This document shows positions 52,241 to 60,842 of a stretch of DNA of 64,000 bases, piece after piece (the stretch's first letter is position 1; the number at the start of each line of letters is the position of its first letter). Under the pieces are notes generated by a model. The model saw only the letters and a program-made list of their open reading frames with translations. It was not told the origin of the DNA and searched no databases. Origin of the DNA: G001797105 sp964528155. GTDB lineage: Bacteria > Chloroflexota > Anaerolineae > Anaerolineales > E44-bin32. The translations under genes and the position numbers were made by a program. The DNA is taken from the NCBI GenBank assembly GCA_964528155.1, contig CAZGRL010000009.1, forward strand, positions 1 to 64,000, written 5' to 3'.

Positions 52241-53773
52241 TTACTCCCATTCGATCGTCGCCGGCGGCTTGCTGGTGATGTCATACACAACCCGATTCAC
52301 CCCGGCGACCTCGTTCACAATCCGATTGCTGATCCGCGCCAACAGCTCCGCCGGCAACCGGGCCCAGTCGGCGGTCATGAAGTCGTCGGTTGTCACGGCA
52401 CGCAGGACGACGGTCTCGCCGTATGTGCGCTGATCTCCCATGACCCCGACCGAACGAACCGGGAGCAGCGCCACAAACGCTTGTGCCGTCTCGCCCTTGA
52501 GCGCGCCGGCCTGGATCAATTCGTCTGTAGCGACTTTATCCGCGGCCCTCAGGCGCGATAGTCGCTCCTGGCTGACTTCTCCCAGACAACGAACGGCGAG
52601 ACCCGGGCCGGGGAACGGCTGCCGCCAGATGAGGGATTCCGGCAAACCCAATTCGAGGCCAACTGCCCGGACCTCATCCTTGAACAAGTACCGCAACGGC
52701 TCGACCAGTTCGAAGTTCATGTCTCTCGGAAGGCCGCCGACGTTGTGATGGGTCTTGATCCGGGCTGCGACCCGCCGGTCGGGTGCGCTTGATTCGACCA
52801 CGTCCGGGTAGATTGTGCCCTGAACCAAGAAGGGCGGGTCCCCGAGGGCGGCGGCCTGTTCTTCGAAGATCCGAACGAACTTCTCACCGATGACCTTGCG
52901 CTTGGCTTCGGGGTCGGTGACGCCCGCGAGCGCTTCCAGGAAGGTCTCGGCGGCGTTGACGGCGACCAGGCGCGCTCCGATGATCTGGCGGAATACATCC
53001 ACGACGGCCTCGGGCTCGCCCGAGCGCAGCAGTCCGGTATCGACGAAGATACAGTTGAGATGGTCGCCGACGGCCCGCTCGACCAGAGCCGCGGCGACCG
53101 ATGAGTCAACCCCGCCGCTGACAGCGGCCAGCACCTGCTCGTCCCCCACCTGGTCGCGAATCCGGTCGATCGCCTGCTCGATGATTGATCGGGGAGACCA
53201 CTCTGCCCTGGCCAGGCAAACGTCGAACAGAAAGCCGCGCAAGATCACCGCACCGTCCGGTGTATGCCGGACCTCTGGATGGAACTGAAGACCGTATCTT
53301 CCACTGGCGACATCGGCCATGGCGGCCAGCGGCGAGTTGTCGGAGTGGGCCAGGGGGGCAAAGCCGGGTGGGAGGACCTCGATGCGATCCCCGTGAGACA
53401 TCCACACACGCAGGCGTCGCCGCGGCAAGACAGGGTTTTCCCGGTCGACCTCGATCTCAGCCTGTCCGTACTCGCGCTCCGCCGAGGCTGCCACACGACC
53501 ACCCAGCGCGTGGGCCATGGCTTGCATGCCGTAGCAGATCCCGAGGATGGGGAGGCCCAAACCGAAGACATACGCGGGGGCTTGAGGCGCGCCCGGTTCA
53601 TAGACCGAAGCGGGCCCGCCGGAGAGGATGAAACCTTTGGGTTGGATCTGTAACACGTCGTCGGGCGGAGTGTCGTAGGGGAAGAGCTCGCAGTACACAC
53701 CGGCTTCCCGGACGCGGCGTGCAATGAGCTGCGAGTATTGGGAGCCGAAATCGAGGATGGCGATTGAGTCCAC
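52241..53773 (-). CDS. guaA: GMP synthase (glutamine-hydrolysing)
   Basis: A 510-residue enzyme that converts XMP to GMP. The glutamine amidotransferase half has the nucleophile in ILGICYGMQAM and the His/Glu in GLQFHPEV. The ATP pyrophosphatase half has the PP-loop SGGVDSSVAAALV. The C-terminal dimerisation domain ends with YDITSKPPATIEWE, the family's usual ending. It lies six bases after xpt on the same strand, so salvage of xanthine to XMP feeds it directly. Confidence 0.96.
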   Translation of the reverse strand: MDSIAILDFGSQYSQLIARRVREAGVYCELFPYDTPPDDVLQIQPKGFILSGGPASVYEPGAPQAPAYVFGLGLPILGICYGMQAMAHALGGRVAASAEREYGQAEIEVDRENPVLPRRRLRVWMSHGDRIEVLPPGFAPLAHSDNSPLAAMADVASGRYGLQFHPEVRHTPDGAVILRGFLFDVCLARAEWSPRSIIEQAIDRIRDQVGDEQVLAAVSGGVDSSVAAALVERAVGDHLNCIFVDTGLLRSGEPEAVVDVFRQIIGARLVAVNAAETFLEALAGVTDPEAKRKVIGEKFVRIFEEQAAALGDPPFLVQGTIYPDVVESSAPDRRVAARIKTHHNVGGLPRDMNFELVEPLRYLFKDEVRAVGLELGLPESLIWRQPFPGPGLAVRCLGEVSQERLSRLRAADKVATDELIQAGALKGETAQAFVALLPVRSVGVMGDQRTYGETVVLRAVTTDDFMTADWARLPAELLARISNRIVNEVAGVNRVVYDITSKPPATIEWE

Positions 53774-53779
53774 AGACGA

Positions 53780-54352
53780 TCAGTCGCCGAACACGATCTT
53801 GCCGTCGTCCATGTTGGTGATCACCGCCAGCGCCTCGATCGGCACGCCTACCGAGGAGAGCAGCTCCCTGCCACCCTCGAAGCGCTTCTCCACCAGTGCT
53901 CCGACACCTACGACGGTCGCCCCGGCTGCCTGGGCGAGGCGGACCAATCCCATGATCGTCTGGCCTGTCGCCAGGAAGTCATCGATGATAAGCACCCTCT
54001 CCTCGTGACCGAGGTACTCGGGCGAGACGATCAACTCGACCATTCGCCCCTTTGTGTGCGAAGGCGCAAGAGTGAGGAAGATCTGGTCGGGCATGGTGAT
54101 GGGTTTCGTCTTTCGGGCGTAGACAACAGGAACTGAGAGGTACATCGCCGTCGTCAGGGCGGGGGCGATCCCGGAAATTTCCGCCGTGAGGACCTTGGTG
54201 GGGGAGACACTGCCGAATCTCTGAGCGAGCTCGCGGCCGCACGCGTTCATCAAGTTCGGATCGACCTGGTGATTGATGAACCCGTCCACCTTGAGAATGC
54301 CGCCGCCCAGGTTCCGGCCGTCGGTTAGGATCCGAAGTCGAAGTTCATCCAT
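53780..54352 (-). CDS. xpt: Xanthine phosphoribosyltransferase
   Basis: A 190-residue type I phosphoribosyltransferase that makes XMP from xanthine and PRPP. N-terminal ILTDGRNLGGGILKVDGFINHQVDPNLM is spread over the family's hood region, and VLIIDDFLATGQTI is the PRPP loop. KVLTAEISGIAPALTTA is also typical of Xpt. It is the first gene of the xpt-guaA operon. I looked for a purine riboswitch in the short leader and saw none. Confidence 0.93.
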   Translation of the reverse strand: MDELRLRILTDGRNLGGGILKVDGFINHQVDPNLMNACGRELAQRFGSVSPTKVLTAEISGIAPALTTAMYLSVPVVYARKTKPITMPDQIFLTLAPSHTKGRMVELIVSPEYLGHEERVLIIDDFLATGQTIMGLVRLAQAAGATVVGVGALVEKRFEGGRELLSSVGVPIEALAVITNMDDGKIVFGD

Positions 54353-54387
54353 TGTGGGTGTCCCGAGTGGAAAGTCGGCTGAAAGTC

Positions 54388-54416
54388 ATTGTACAACGGC
54401 GGCGAAATGGAGCCAA
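54388..54416 (-). promoter_or_regulatory. Predicted xpt-guaA promoter
   Basis: On the minus strand TTGGCT (54416-54411) and TACAAT (54393-54388) are 17 bases apart. The start is expected near 54381, giving a leader of about 29 bases. Confidence 0.6.
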
Positions 54417-54802
54417 CGTCGTGCTCGACGAGGAAGGCACGCCTGACCATTTCTTCTCTCACGGTGCAGGAGATATCCCATCTTGAGGCACACACTCTGT
54501 GGGGGGCGAAGGGGAGAAAGTGCGTTTACCCCCCTTCGCCCCCAGACCCCCCCATCCCTCCTCCGCAAATGGGCATTGTTGGACCGCTCCACATGAGCGT
54601 GGTCTCGGCCATCCCTGCGTGCAGCCTGCCTTTGGCCCTGCAACAGCTAGACTCAACAAACGTCCCCATGGCCCAGGCGCAGACCGGCTCCAGTAGAGGC
54701 GGCCGAGTAAGCGCTCTGGGGCAACAACCGCTTTCCGATGTGGCCGAAGGTCCCGCATGAGCTCGCGGCAACGCGGGGAGACACACGGCGTCTGCGGCGC
54801 GC
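54417..54802. other. Intergenic region with an inverted repeat
   Basis: No gene is supported. It lies between the divergent xpt and lexA promoters. It holds 13-base inverted arms (54502-54514 with 54531-54543, GGGGGCGAAGGGG) beside C-rich sequence, similar in style to the other G/C hairpins of the window. Confidence 0.6.
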
Positions 54803-54831
54803 TTGACATAGAACGGATGTTCCGCTAGAAT
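54803..54831 (+). promoter_or_regulatory. lexA promoter with SOS box in the spacer
   Basis: TTGACA (54803-54808) and TAGAAT (54826-54831) are 17 bases apart. The spacer contains GAACGGATGTTC (54811-54822), a perfect GAAC-N4-GTTC SOS box, so LexA should repress its own gene. A weaker half-matching site, GAACGAATGTGC, lies at 54834-54845. Confidence 0.85.
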
Positions 54832-54906
54832 GAGAACGAATGTGCGGCGGGAACAGCGGGCCGGGCCGCTCCAGGGGATGCCCAGCGACCGCTGAAGGAG
54901 GAATGC

Positions 54907-55566
54907 ATGGCCAGAGGCAAACTGTCGGATCGCCAGAGCCGGATGGTCGAGTTCATCCACAGTTTCAGTGAGGACAACGGATACCCGCCTTCGATCCGGG
55001 AGATCGGAGAGGCGGTGGGCATCTCATCCACCTCGGTTGTCAATTACAACCTCAACCGACTTGTCGAGGAGGGCTATCTCGACCGCGACCAGAACGTCTC
55101 CAGGGGGATCCGGTTGAAGGACAAGTTCGACCGGGCGACCGAGCGCTTAGCGCAAGTCGTGAGAGTGCCTCTTGTGGGCCGCATCTTCGCCAGCGAGCCG
55201 GTGCCTCTCCCAAGTACGGACTCACCGATGTTCGGGGCGGACGAGGCCATCGATATCGCCAGAGGCCTGCTCACCGAAGAGGAGGGCTTGTTCGCCCTTC
55301 AAGTCAAAGGCGACTCGATGATCGACGCTATGGTCAGCGATGGAGACATCGTGGTCATGCGACATGCCCCAGAATGGCGCAACGGGGACATGGTCGCCGT
55401 GTGGCTGAGCGATCGTGAGGAGACAACCCTCAAGTACATCTACCGCGAGGGTCGCAGGGTCCGCCTGCAGCCGGCCAATCCGACGATGAATTCGATCATT
55501 GTTGAAGATCCCCGCACGCTCGAAGTGCAGGGGAAGGTCATGCTGGTCGTTCGACAGCTCAACTGA
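54907..55566 (+). CDS. lexA: LexA repressor
   Basis: A 219-residue SOS repressor. A winged helix (about 5-68) carries the recognition region IREIGEAVGISSTSVVNYNL. The C-terminal peptidase has the catalytic Ser137 (KGDSMIDAMV) and Lys176 (TTLKY). The self-cleavage segment reads VGRIFASEP, so the scissile pair would be Ala95-Ser96 in place of the usual Ala-Gly. An AAGGAGG-like site precedes the ATG at 54907. On DNA damage RecA filaments should trigger cleavage and release lexA and the nurA-herA operon. Confidence 0.95.
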   Translation: MARGKLSDRQSRMVEFIHSFSEDNGYPPSIREIGEAVGISSTSVVNYNLNRLVEEGYLDRDQNVSRGIRLKDKFDRATERLAQVVRVPLVGRIFASEPVPLPSTDSPMFGADEAIDIARGLLTEEEGLFALQVKGDSMIDAMVSDGDIVVMRHAPEWRNGDMVAVWLSDREETTLKYIYREGRRVRLQPANPTMNSIIVEDPRTLEVQGKVMLVVRQLN

Positions 55567-55593
55567 CCGAGGCACCGACAATCATCGAGACCG

Positions 55594-55638
55594 GACAGAA
55601 AAGAGCCCCCGGACGCGCTCCGGGGGCTCTTTTCTGTC
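55594..55638. terminator. Strong bidirectional terminator after lexA
   Basis: A perfect 19-base stem (55594-55612 with 55620-55638) includes AAAAGAGCCCCCGG and CCGGGGGCTCTTTT, with an A run on one side and a T run on the other. It can end both lexA and the convergent methyltransferase gene. Confidence 0.9.
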
Positions 55639-55679
55639 GCCCTCCTGTTCCGCTTCGACCTGCGAAGGCTCCACATTGC

Positions 55680-56420
55680 TCAAGTGGATGCGGAAGCGAT
55701 GATCCTTGGCGAGCCGCGTTCGTAGGGAGACCGCTGGAAGTCAGCGAAGAATTCGATCGACTCAAAGCCGGCGGACGAGAGCAATCCGGAAAGCGCGTCC
55801 GGGCCGCGCAGGTGATAGGTCACAGGGATCTCAGTCCGTTCGACCCGGCCGTCGGGAAAGAGCTCGTCATAGAGCCAGCTCACATGGACCAGCGGCCCAT
55901 CGACGCGTTCGAGCGAGCTGACCTGAACCGGATTCCCGCTCTCGAGATCTTCAAACGCCGAACACAATTCCGGGTCGTCCGTCAGGTTCGCCTGTTCCGC
56001 CGACAGGGCTGGAAGATCAAGAACCAATCGGCCTCCGCGGTGCAGATGACGCGAGGCGCAGGCCGCGGCCTGTTGAAACTCATCGTCGGGCAGGAAGGCG
56101 AATGTGTTGCATGGGGAGATCACGAGCGGGAAGAATCTGCCCAGCGTGTAGTCCCGGATGTCGGCCTGGTGGAGTGAGACCAGGTGGCTGATGTCCGCCG
56201 AGATGTGAGCCGCCGCCCTGACCAACATCCCCGGGTCGTGATCGATCCCGACGACCGGGATGCCGGCGTCGGCCAGAGTGCGCAACACCCTACCATAGCC
56301 ACACCCCAACTCGAGCACGGGCCCGTGGCATTCTCGCGCCAGCTCGAGCCAGAACGAGATGTCATCGTTGTATTGAGCGTACTGCGCTTCGAAATAGCGC
56401 GGGAAATCGGCGGAGCCCAT
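55680..56420 (-). CDS. Class I SAM-dependent methyltransferase
   Basis: A 246-residue protein from the ATG at 56420, two bases after the enoyl-CoA hydratase stop. Motif I is VLELGCGYGRVL (about 36-47), motif II GIDHDPGML, and the post-motif region has ADIRDYTLGRFFPLVISPCNTFAFL. The C-terminus is beta-rich. The substrate cannot be told from the sequence. The close spacing suggests co-transcription with the hydratase gene. Confidence 0.87.
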   Translation of the reverse strand: MGSADFPRYFEAQYAQYNDDISFWLELARECHGPVLELGCGYGRVLRTLADAGIPVVGIDHDPGMLVRAAAHISADISHLVSLHQADIRDYTLGRFFPLVISPCNTFAFLPDDEFQQAAACASRHLHRGGRLVLDLPALSAEQANLTDDPELCSAFEDLESGNPVQVSSLERVDGPLVHVSWLYDELFPDGRVERTEIPVTYHLRGPDALSGLLSSAGFESIEFFADFQRSPYERGSPRIIASAST

Positions 56421-56422
56421 CC

Positions 56423-57199
56423 TCAAACCGGGCGGTGATTCTTCCGAGCGACGAAGCGAGCGGAGGCCTCGAGGTGGGCAGGTGCGGCCCACAAATCGGG
56501 GAACTCGGCGCGTTCCGCCGCGGCCGCCTGCCCCGGCGGCATCTCAACCCCGGCGCGAACCAGGCGCTTGATCGCGCGGACAGCCTGTGGGTCCTGTCGC
56601 GCGAAGGCTGCGGCCAGTGTAACGGCCGCGTCCATGGCAGCGCCCTCAGGAGCGAGTTGATTGGCCAACCCGTACGCCATGGCCTCACTGGCGGTGAAGA
56701 CCCGCCCCGCGGCCGTCCATTCCAGGGCGCGGCTATAGCCGACGAGACGCAGCAGGCGCTGGCCGCCGCCCCAGGCCGGGCAGATCCCCAGCCGAACGTG
56801 CATCATGCCGATGGTGGCGCCCTCGGCCATCACCCGAATGTCGCATGCCAGGGCGACTTCGGCGCCGCCGCCGAGCGCCGGCCCTTCCATCGCAGCCAGC
56901 GTGGGGATCGGAAGCGCCTCCAGGTGTGTCAGGGCTTCGCCCATGATGGCCGCCAATCTTGCCCCGTCGAGCCGAGTCGGGTATCCATCCAGTTCAAACA
57001 GGTCACCGCCGGCGCAGAAGGCGCCTTCAGCGCCGGTGACAACCAAAGCGCGCAAGTCCCGCTCACATGCATGTGCGTTGTCGACGGCCTTCGAGAACGC
57101 TTCCATAGCCTCCCAGGTGAGCGCATTGCGTGCTTCGGGCCTATTCATGGTGATCACACCAATGCCGTCGTCCAACACCTCGAACATAATTGACGCCAT
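56423..57199 (-). CDS. Enoyl-CoA hydratase/isomerase family protein
   Basis: A 258-residue crotonase-fold protein from the ATG at 57199; a longer frame would run through the tRNA-Pro gene and is rejected. The oxyanion-hole regions are GAEGAFCAGGDLFELDG and AMEGPALGGGAEVALACDIRVM. The position of the first catalytic Glu (LGICPAWGGGQRL) has Ala-Trp nearby in place of the usual Pro-E/D-G context, so the exact reaction (hydration, isomerisation or other) is uncertain. It is followed by the methyltransferase gene. Confidence 0.87.
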   Translation of the reverse strand: MASIMFEVLDDGIGVITMNRPEARNALTWEAMEAFSKAVDNAHACERDLRALVVTGAEGAFCAGGDLFELDGYPTRLDGARLAAIMGEALTHLEALPIPTLAAMEGPALGGGAEVALACDIRVMAEGATIGMMHVRLGICPAWGGGQRLLRLVGYSRALEWTAAGRVFTASEAMAYGLANQLAPEGAAMDAAVTLAAAFARQDPQAVRAIKRLVRAGVEMPPGQAAAAERAEFPDLWAAPAHLEASARFVARKNHRPV

Positions 57200-57213
57200 C
57201 CGGAACCATCTCC

Positions 57214-57242
57214 TTGACCGAGAGTAAGGCACCCAGTATACT
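57214..57242 (+). promoter_or_regulatory. tRNA-Pro promoter
   Basis: TTGACC (57214-57219) and TATACT (57237-57242) are 17 bases apart and end ten bases before the tRNA. Confidence 0.75.
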
Positions 57243-57252
57243 CGCTCGAGTT

Positions 57253-57325
57253 CGGGGTGTAGCGCAGTTGGAAGCGCACCGCGTTTGGGACGCGGGGGTC
57301 GGCGGTTCAAGTCCGCCCACCCCGA
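57253..57325 (+). tRNA. tRNA-Pro(TGG)
   Basis: A full cloverleaf: acceptor CGGGGTG/CACCCCG, D stem GCGC/GCGC, anticodon stem CCGCG/CGCGG with loop TTTGGGA (anticodon TGG), T stem GGCGG/CCGCC with TTCAAGT loop. The 3' CCA is not encoded. Confidence 0.93.
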
Positions 57326-57502
57326 CCTACCCTTATATAACCCCTCCCCGCTTGGAAGGTGCGCCAAGAAACAGGATCATTCGGCAGTCGGGTGAGAATA
57401 TCGGGATGCCACCCGCGGCAGACATCATCACGCCGTTGACTGTCCGCTCGAGAGTTCCTGCCCTGGCTACTCCGTCCCGTAGCCCCCAGAACCACTTCCG
57501 GC

Positions 57503-57531
57503 TTGACCCTGAATTCGGCGAAGGTTACAAT
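57503..57531 (+). promoter_or_regulatory. tRNA-Gly promoter
   Basis: TTGACC (57503-57508) and TACAAT (57526-57531) are 17 bases apart and end nine bases before the tRNA. Confidence 0.75.
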
Positions 57532-57540
57532 GCGGCGCGC

Positions 57541-57612
57541 GCGGGCGTGGCCAAGTGGTAAGGCATCAGCCTTCCAAGCTGATATTCGCGGGTTCGAATC
57601 CCGTCGCCCGCT
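57541..57612 (+). tRNA. tRNA-Gly(TCC)
   Basis: A full cloverleaf: acceptor GCGGGCG/CGCCCGC, anticodon stem TCAGC/GCTGA with loop CTTCCAA (anticodon TCC), and T loop TTCGAAT. The 3' CCA is not encoded. Confidence 0.93.
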
Positions 57613-57682
57613 CTTTGTCACCTCTTTGATTCGACATCCTAACTCAACCAACGATCATTCAATTGAAGCCGGTCTGTTCGTC

Positions 57683-57711
57683 TTGTAAGTCGCGGAGGCC
57701 TCCGCTAAAAT
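57683..57711 (+). promoter_or_regulatory. tRNA-Met promoter
   Basis: TTGTAA (57683-57688) and TAAAAT (57706-57711) are 17 bases apart, ending 14 bases before the tRNA. Confidence 0.65.
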
Positions 57712-57725
57712 GGATTCGCGCCTTC

Positions 57726-57801
57726 GGGCCCGTAGCTCAGAGGTTAGAGCGGCCGGCTCATAACCGGTTGGCCGCAGGTTCGAATCCTGCCGGGCCCACC
57801 A
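57726..57801 (+). tRNA. tRNA with CAT anticodon (elongator Met or Ile2)
   Basis: Acceptor GGGCCCG/CGGGCCC, anticodon stem GCCGG/CCGGT with loop CTCATAA, T stem GCAGG/CCTGC, and an encoded CCA. The G1-C72 pair argues against initiator tRNA. Elongator Met and lysidine-modified Ile2 cannot be separated by eye. Confidence 0.9.
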
Positions 57802-58091
57802 ACTTTCCAACCGCCCCAGCCCCGTTGACGCAGCATCAAGCCCTCCTCGAATCGCTTCACCAAGACCAACCGAACGCTTGGAGGTGTCGTCCGATCCGAC
57901 CGGTGCTTGCGAGAGGGAACTCATGGCTTTCGTGATCGAAAGGATCCCACTCGCCTACCGTCCGCACGCGCGATAGAGGCCCCGGCCGCGCTCAAGTCCT
58001 CCGATTTGCGGCCTGGAAATGCGATCCGGGATGGGACAGTTGAGATGTGCGTGCTCAACAGAGGCTGCCAATCTGCTATGGCTGGTTGACG
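57802..58091. other. Intergenic region after the tRNA genes
   Basis: No gene, repeat or clear terminator is seen in this 290-base stretch before the GT39-like gene. Confidence 0.5.
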
Positions 58092-59747
58092 ATGAAGAAT
58101 CTCTCCCTCAAGTGGAATGAGCCGGGTTCTATTCTGCGACTTGATGTAGCCCTGTTCGCAGTCTCCTGCGCGCTCATCCTGATGATGCTGGTCCTCATGC
58201 TGATCAACCCGTTGCGGGTGAATAGGGATGCGTCGCTTCACCTGCTGATCGGGGAACTCCTGTTGCGCGGCGCTGTCCCCTATGTGGACTACGTAGAGAT
58301 CAATCCCCCTCTCATCCATTATCTCCACGTCATCCCGGTTGCACTGGCAAAGTGGATCGGTGTCAACCCCATCCCGGTTTTCTTGTTGCTCATCCTGGCG
58401 TTGTCTGTTTGGTCGATCGCCACTGCTGCGTACCTGCTCTCCAGGAACCTCGGCCTCAGGGGATCGCAGATCGGGGGCGTTGTTGCTTTCTCGTTGTCGG
58501 TGCTGGATCTGAGGCTCTTCACCACCAACGAATTCGGTCAGAGGGAACACATATTCTTCCTATTGGTGATGCCCTATGTGATCCTGCGCTGGTTGCGATG
58601 GCGCGGGCGGCTCACTCATGGAAGCAGACTGGGGATCATCGTCGGGCTCGCGGCAGGTGTCGGCGCGTACATCAAGCCGCACTTTCTTCTCATCTTGCTT
58701 TCGCTTGAGCTGTTCTGGGCCGTTGCCGAAGGTCGCCGCATCTTTGGGAGAGGCCCCGAAGTTTATGCTGTCGTCGGATTAGGGCTTGCCTATGTCCTCT
58801 GGCTGGTGCTCATGCCGCAGGAGATGAGGGCTGGGTTGATCGCGGTCGTTCAAGGTGTGCTGTCCGGTGGCTACCGGGCCTATGGGGACAGGTCCGCGAT
58901 CAACCTCATCCTCGATCAGAATGTCCTCCTGCTGTTCGGCCTGGCACCTTTCTTGTTCTTCCGGTTGACCAACAACTCGGATGAGATTGAAAGCGTTATC
59001 CAGTCCATGAGTGTGTTCACTCTAGCGTCGCTGGTGGTCTACGGCCTGCAGGGGCGTGGCTTTGCATATCATCTGATTCCGGCCATGGGCAGTGAGTACC
59101 TTGTCGTTCTCCTTGTGATCCTGGTGATTGCTCCTCGGGTCAAGCCAGTCGTCTGGAGGAGTGGGACGAAGACGGGCGGGATGAGCTGGTTGACGGAGAT
59201 GGGATGGCTCCTGACTATGCTGGTTGTCTTGGTCGCCGTGGCCAAGTGGATCGGGGATCTTTCCCCAAATGCGATACGCGGCGCCGCGTTCCTGGAAGAC
59301 GCAGGCGCGATCAAGGCCATCAAGGACAATTCCACGATGGATGATAGTGTGCTCGTCGTGAGCACCATGGCCGAGCCGTTCCGGCTGGTCCTCCAGGCGG
59401 ACCGTCGACTGGCGTCGAAGTACATCCCGACCAATCCAATTTCATTCGGGATCTCCGGAATAGAAGACACCAATGAACTCTATGACCCGGATTTCACACT
59501 CCCTGGTCTGGTTCAGGGATATCTGGACGAGTTGGAAGCATCGATCTTGAGGGATCGTCCTGCCATTATCATCATCGACAACCGCACGTCCTGTGTCGGC
59601 TGCCCCCAGGGATTCCAGGTCTCGGAGTTCTTGCGCGCCAGGGGGGTATACGATCGAGTGATCACAGACAACTACACGAAGCTCGTCGATTCAGAGCGCT
59701 TTGTGATATGGAAACGTCTGGCAAGGGCACCGGCGCAAGCGGAGTGA
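58092..59747 (+). CDS. GT39-like polytopic membrane glycosyltransferase
   Basis: A 551-residue protein from the ATG at 58092. About eleven hydrophobic segments span residues 18-400. The first outer loop, VNRDASLHLLIGELLLRGAVPYVDYVEINPPL, spread over the family's catalytic loop, has the acidic Asp and DYVEINPP pattern of GT39/ArnT-type enzymes that use lipid-linked sugars. A soluble domain of about 150 residues ends the protein (LVVSTMAEPFRLVLQ, AIIIIDNRTSCVGCPQ). The substrate is unknown. Its AT content seems slightly higher than its neighbours. Confidence 0.78.
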   Translation: MKNLSLKWNEPGSILRLDVALFAVSCALILMMLVLMLINPLRVNRDASLHLLIGELLLRGAVPYVDYVEINPPLIHYLHVIPVALAKWIGVNPIPVFLLLILALSVWSIATAAYLLSRNLGLRGSQIGGVVAFSLSVLDLRLFTTNEFGQREHIFFLLVMPYVILRWLRWRGRLTHGSRLGIIVGLAAGVGAYIKPHFLLILLSLELFWAVAEGRRIFGRGPEVYAVVGLGLAYVLWLVLMPQEMRAGLIAVVQGVLSGGYRAYGDRSAINLILDQNVLLLFGLAPFLFFRLTNNSDEIESVIQSMSVFTLASLVVYGLQGRGFAYHLIPAMGSEYLVVLLVILVIAPRVKPVVWRSGTKTGGMSWLTEMGWLLTMLVVLVAVAKWIGDLSPNAIRGAAFLEDAGAIKAIKDNSTMDDSVLVVSTMAEPFRLVLQADRRLASKYIPTNPISFGISGIEDTNELYDPDFTLPGLVQGYLDELEASILRDRPAIIIIDNRTSCVGCPQGFQVSEFLRARGVYDRVITDNYTKLVDSERFVIWKRLARAPAQAE

Positions 59748-59917
59748 GCCCCGGAGCGTGTAAGGGACGGCTCGGCCAACTCTTGTTTTGCCCCGGATGA
59801 GCTGCTTCCCCGCCGGCGCGTTTGGGGGAAGTCCCCGGATCACTGCCCCCGTGATGTCGATTCTTCGCCTCTTCCTCCGTCATATTGATGACAATGGACA
59901 GCCGAACGGAGGAAGAC

Positions 59918-60280
59918 ATGTTCAACGACTACTCGGTGCTCAAGCTGGCAAAAGCGCGTCAGCGGGAGCTCCAGGCCTCAGAAAGGGCGCCACGAGTGGC
60001 GCCCAGCAAGCTCCGGTGTAGTTGGCGGCGGGCGATACTGGCCGTTCTCTCATTGCTCAATCCTGCCCGGTCGGCCGGAATGCAGTCGTGGCGGCGCGAG
60101 AGTGCGCCAACTCGATCGGCGAGGCTCGAGAATGAGGCCCTCGACCCCTGGAAGGACCTGTGTCAGCTCGACCTCATCCGTCCCAATGAACCGGAGGAAG
60201 GGATTGCGTATGTGCCGAGATCGGATCAGGTGTCGGGAGGAGGTACATATGCTCTACATGATGTTGGTCTTCCAGAATGA
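59918..60280 (+). CDS. Small basic protein, unknown function
   Basis: A 120-residue frame with GGAGG six bases upstream of the ATG. It begins MFNDYSVLKLAKARQREL, a pattern seen in short Actinobacteria/Chloroflexota proteins that start with a similar amphipathic helix. A short hydrophobic segment (RRAILAVLSLLNP) lies at about 48-60. The end overlaps the next gene by 32 bases in another frame, so the C-terminal third may be non-native. Function unknown. Confidence 0.5.
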   Translation: MFNDYSVLKLAKARQRELQASERAPRVAPSKLRCSWRRAILAVLSLLNPARSAGMQSWRRESAPTRSARLENEALDPWKDLCQLDLIRPNEPEEGIAYVPRSDQVSGGGTYALHDVGLPE

Positions 60281-60710
60281 GGCTTCGGCGAAGCTGGCCA
60301 CCCAGGCGGAGCGCGATGAAGCCGAAAGGGTCTTCGAAGAATTCCACGCCAAGATGCGCGCCCGCGGGAGGATGCAGGCGGCGGTCCGGCTTCGGCACAC
60401 GGATACAGCGACGATGGTGCGAGTGCGAGGCGGGAAGCTCCTGACTACGGATGGGCCTTATGCGGAGACGAAGGAACAACTCGGCGGGTTGGCCGACGTC
60501 CTGGCAGATTACATGCCTTATCACGCAGCCAGGGCGGACCTTCTGCGGAGGGTCGGCGAGGTCGAGGAAGCATGTCAAGCTTACGTCCGGGCGATTGAAT
60601 ATGCAGACAATATCGTCGAAAGGAGCTGCTTCGAGCGACAGCGGAATGTGCTGCAAAAGGAGACAGGATCCTTGAACCGATTGAACCAGGCCGACCTGGG
60701 CCGGGTATAG
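60249..60710 (+). CDS. Chimera: YCII-like N-terminus joined to an ECF-sigma C-terminal segment
   Basis: A 153-residue frame from the ATG at 60249, with GGAGG upstream. Residues 1-80 (MLYMMLVFQNEASAK...LLTTDGPYAETKEQLGG) are the DGPFAETKE-type YCII domain. The next block (LADVLADYMPYHAARADLLRRVGEVEEACQAYVRAIEYADNIVE) matches the helical C-terminal tail of ECF sigma factors of the group usually encoded next to YCII genes. The end of YCII and most of the sigma gene are missing. An in-frame deletion joining two neighbours is likely, so it may be a pseudogene remnant or a new small protein. Confidence 0.62.
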   Translation: MLYMMLVFQNEASAKLATQAERDEAERVFEEFHAKMRARGRMQAAVRLRHTDTATMVRVRGGKLLTTDGPYAETKEQLGGLADVLADYMPYHAARADLLRRVGEVEEACQAYVRAIEYADNIVERSCFERQRNVLQKETGSLNRLNQADLGRV

Positions 60711-60842
60711 ATTTACATGGTGAGCTCCGCAAGCTCGGCTCAAATAGGCGGAGCGATCGGGCACATCGGCTGAAAACAGGAACGCGCTGATCGCTCGACT
60801 GTGGGTTTTTCGGAGGTCACGACGCCGCGGAGGAGGATTGCG

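Noticed and set aside
54353..54420. Purine riboswitch in the xpt leader
   Set aside because: The leader is only about 29 bases from the predicted start and lacks the aptamer core.
57200..57367. N-terminal extension of the enoyl-CoA hydratase
   Set aside because: It would be translated through the antisense of the tRNA-Pro gene and has no homology pattern.
57726..57801. Initiator tRNA-fMet
   Set aside because: The first base pair is G-C; bacterial initiators have an unpaired position 1-72.
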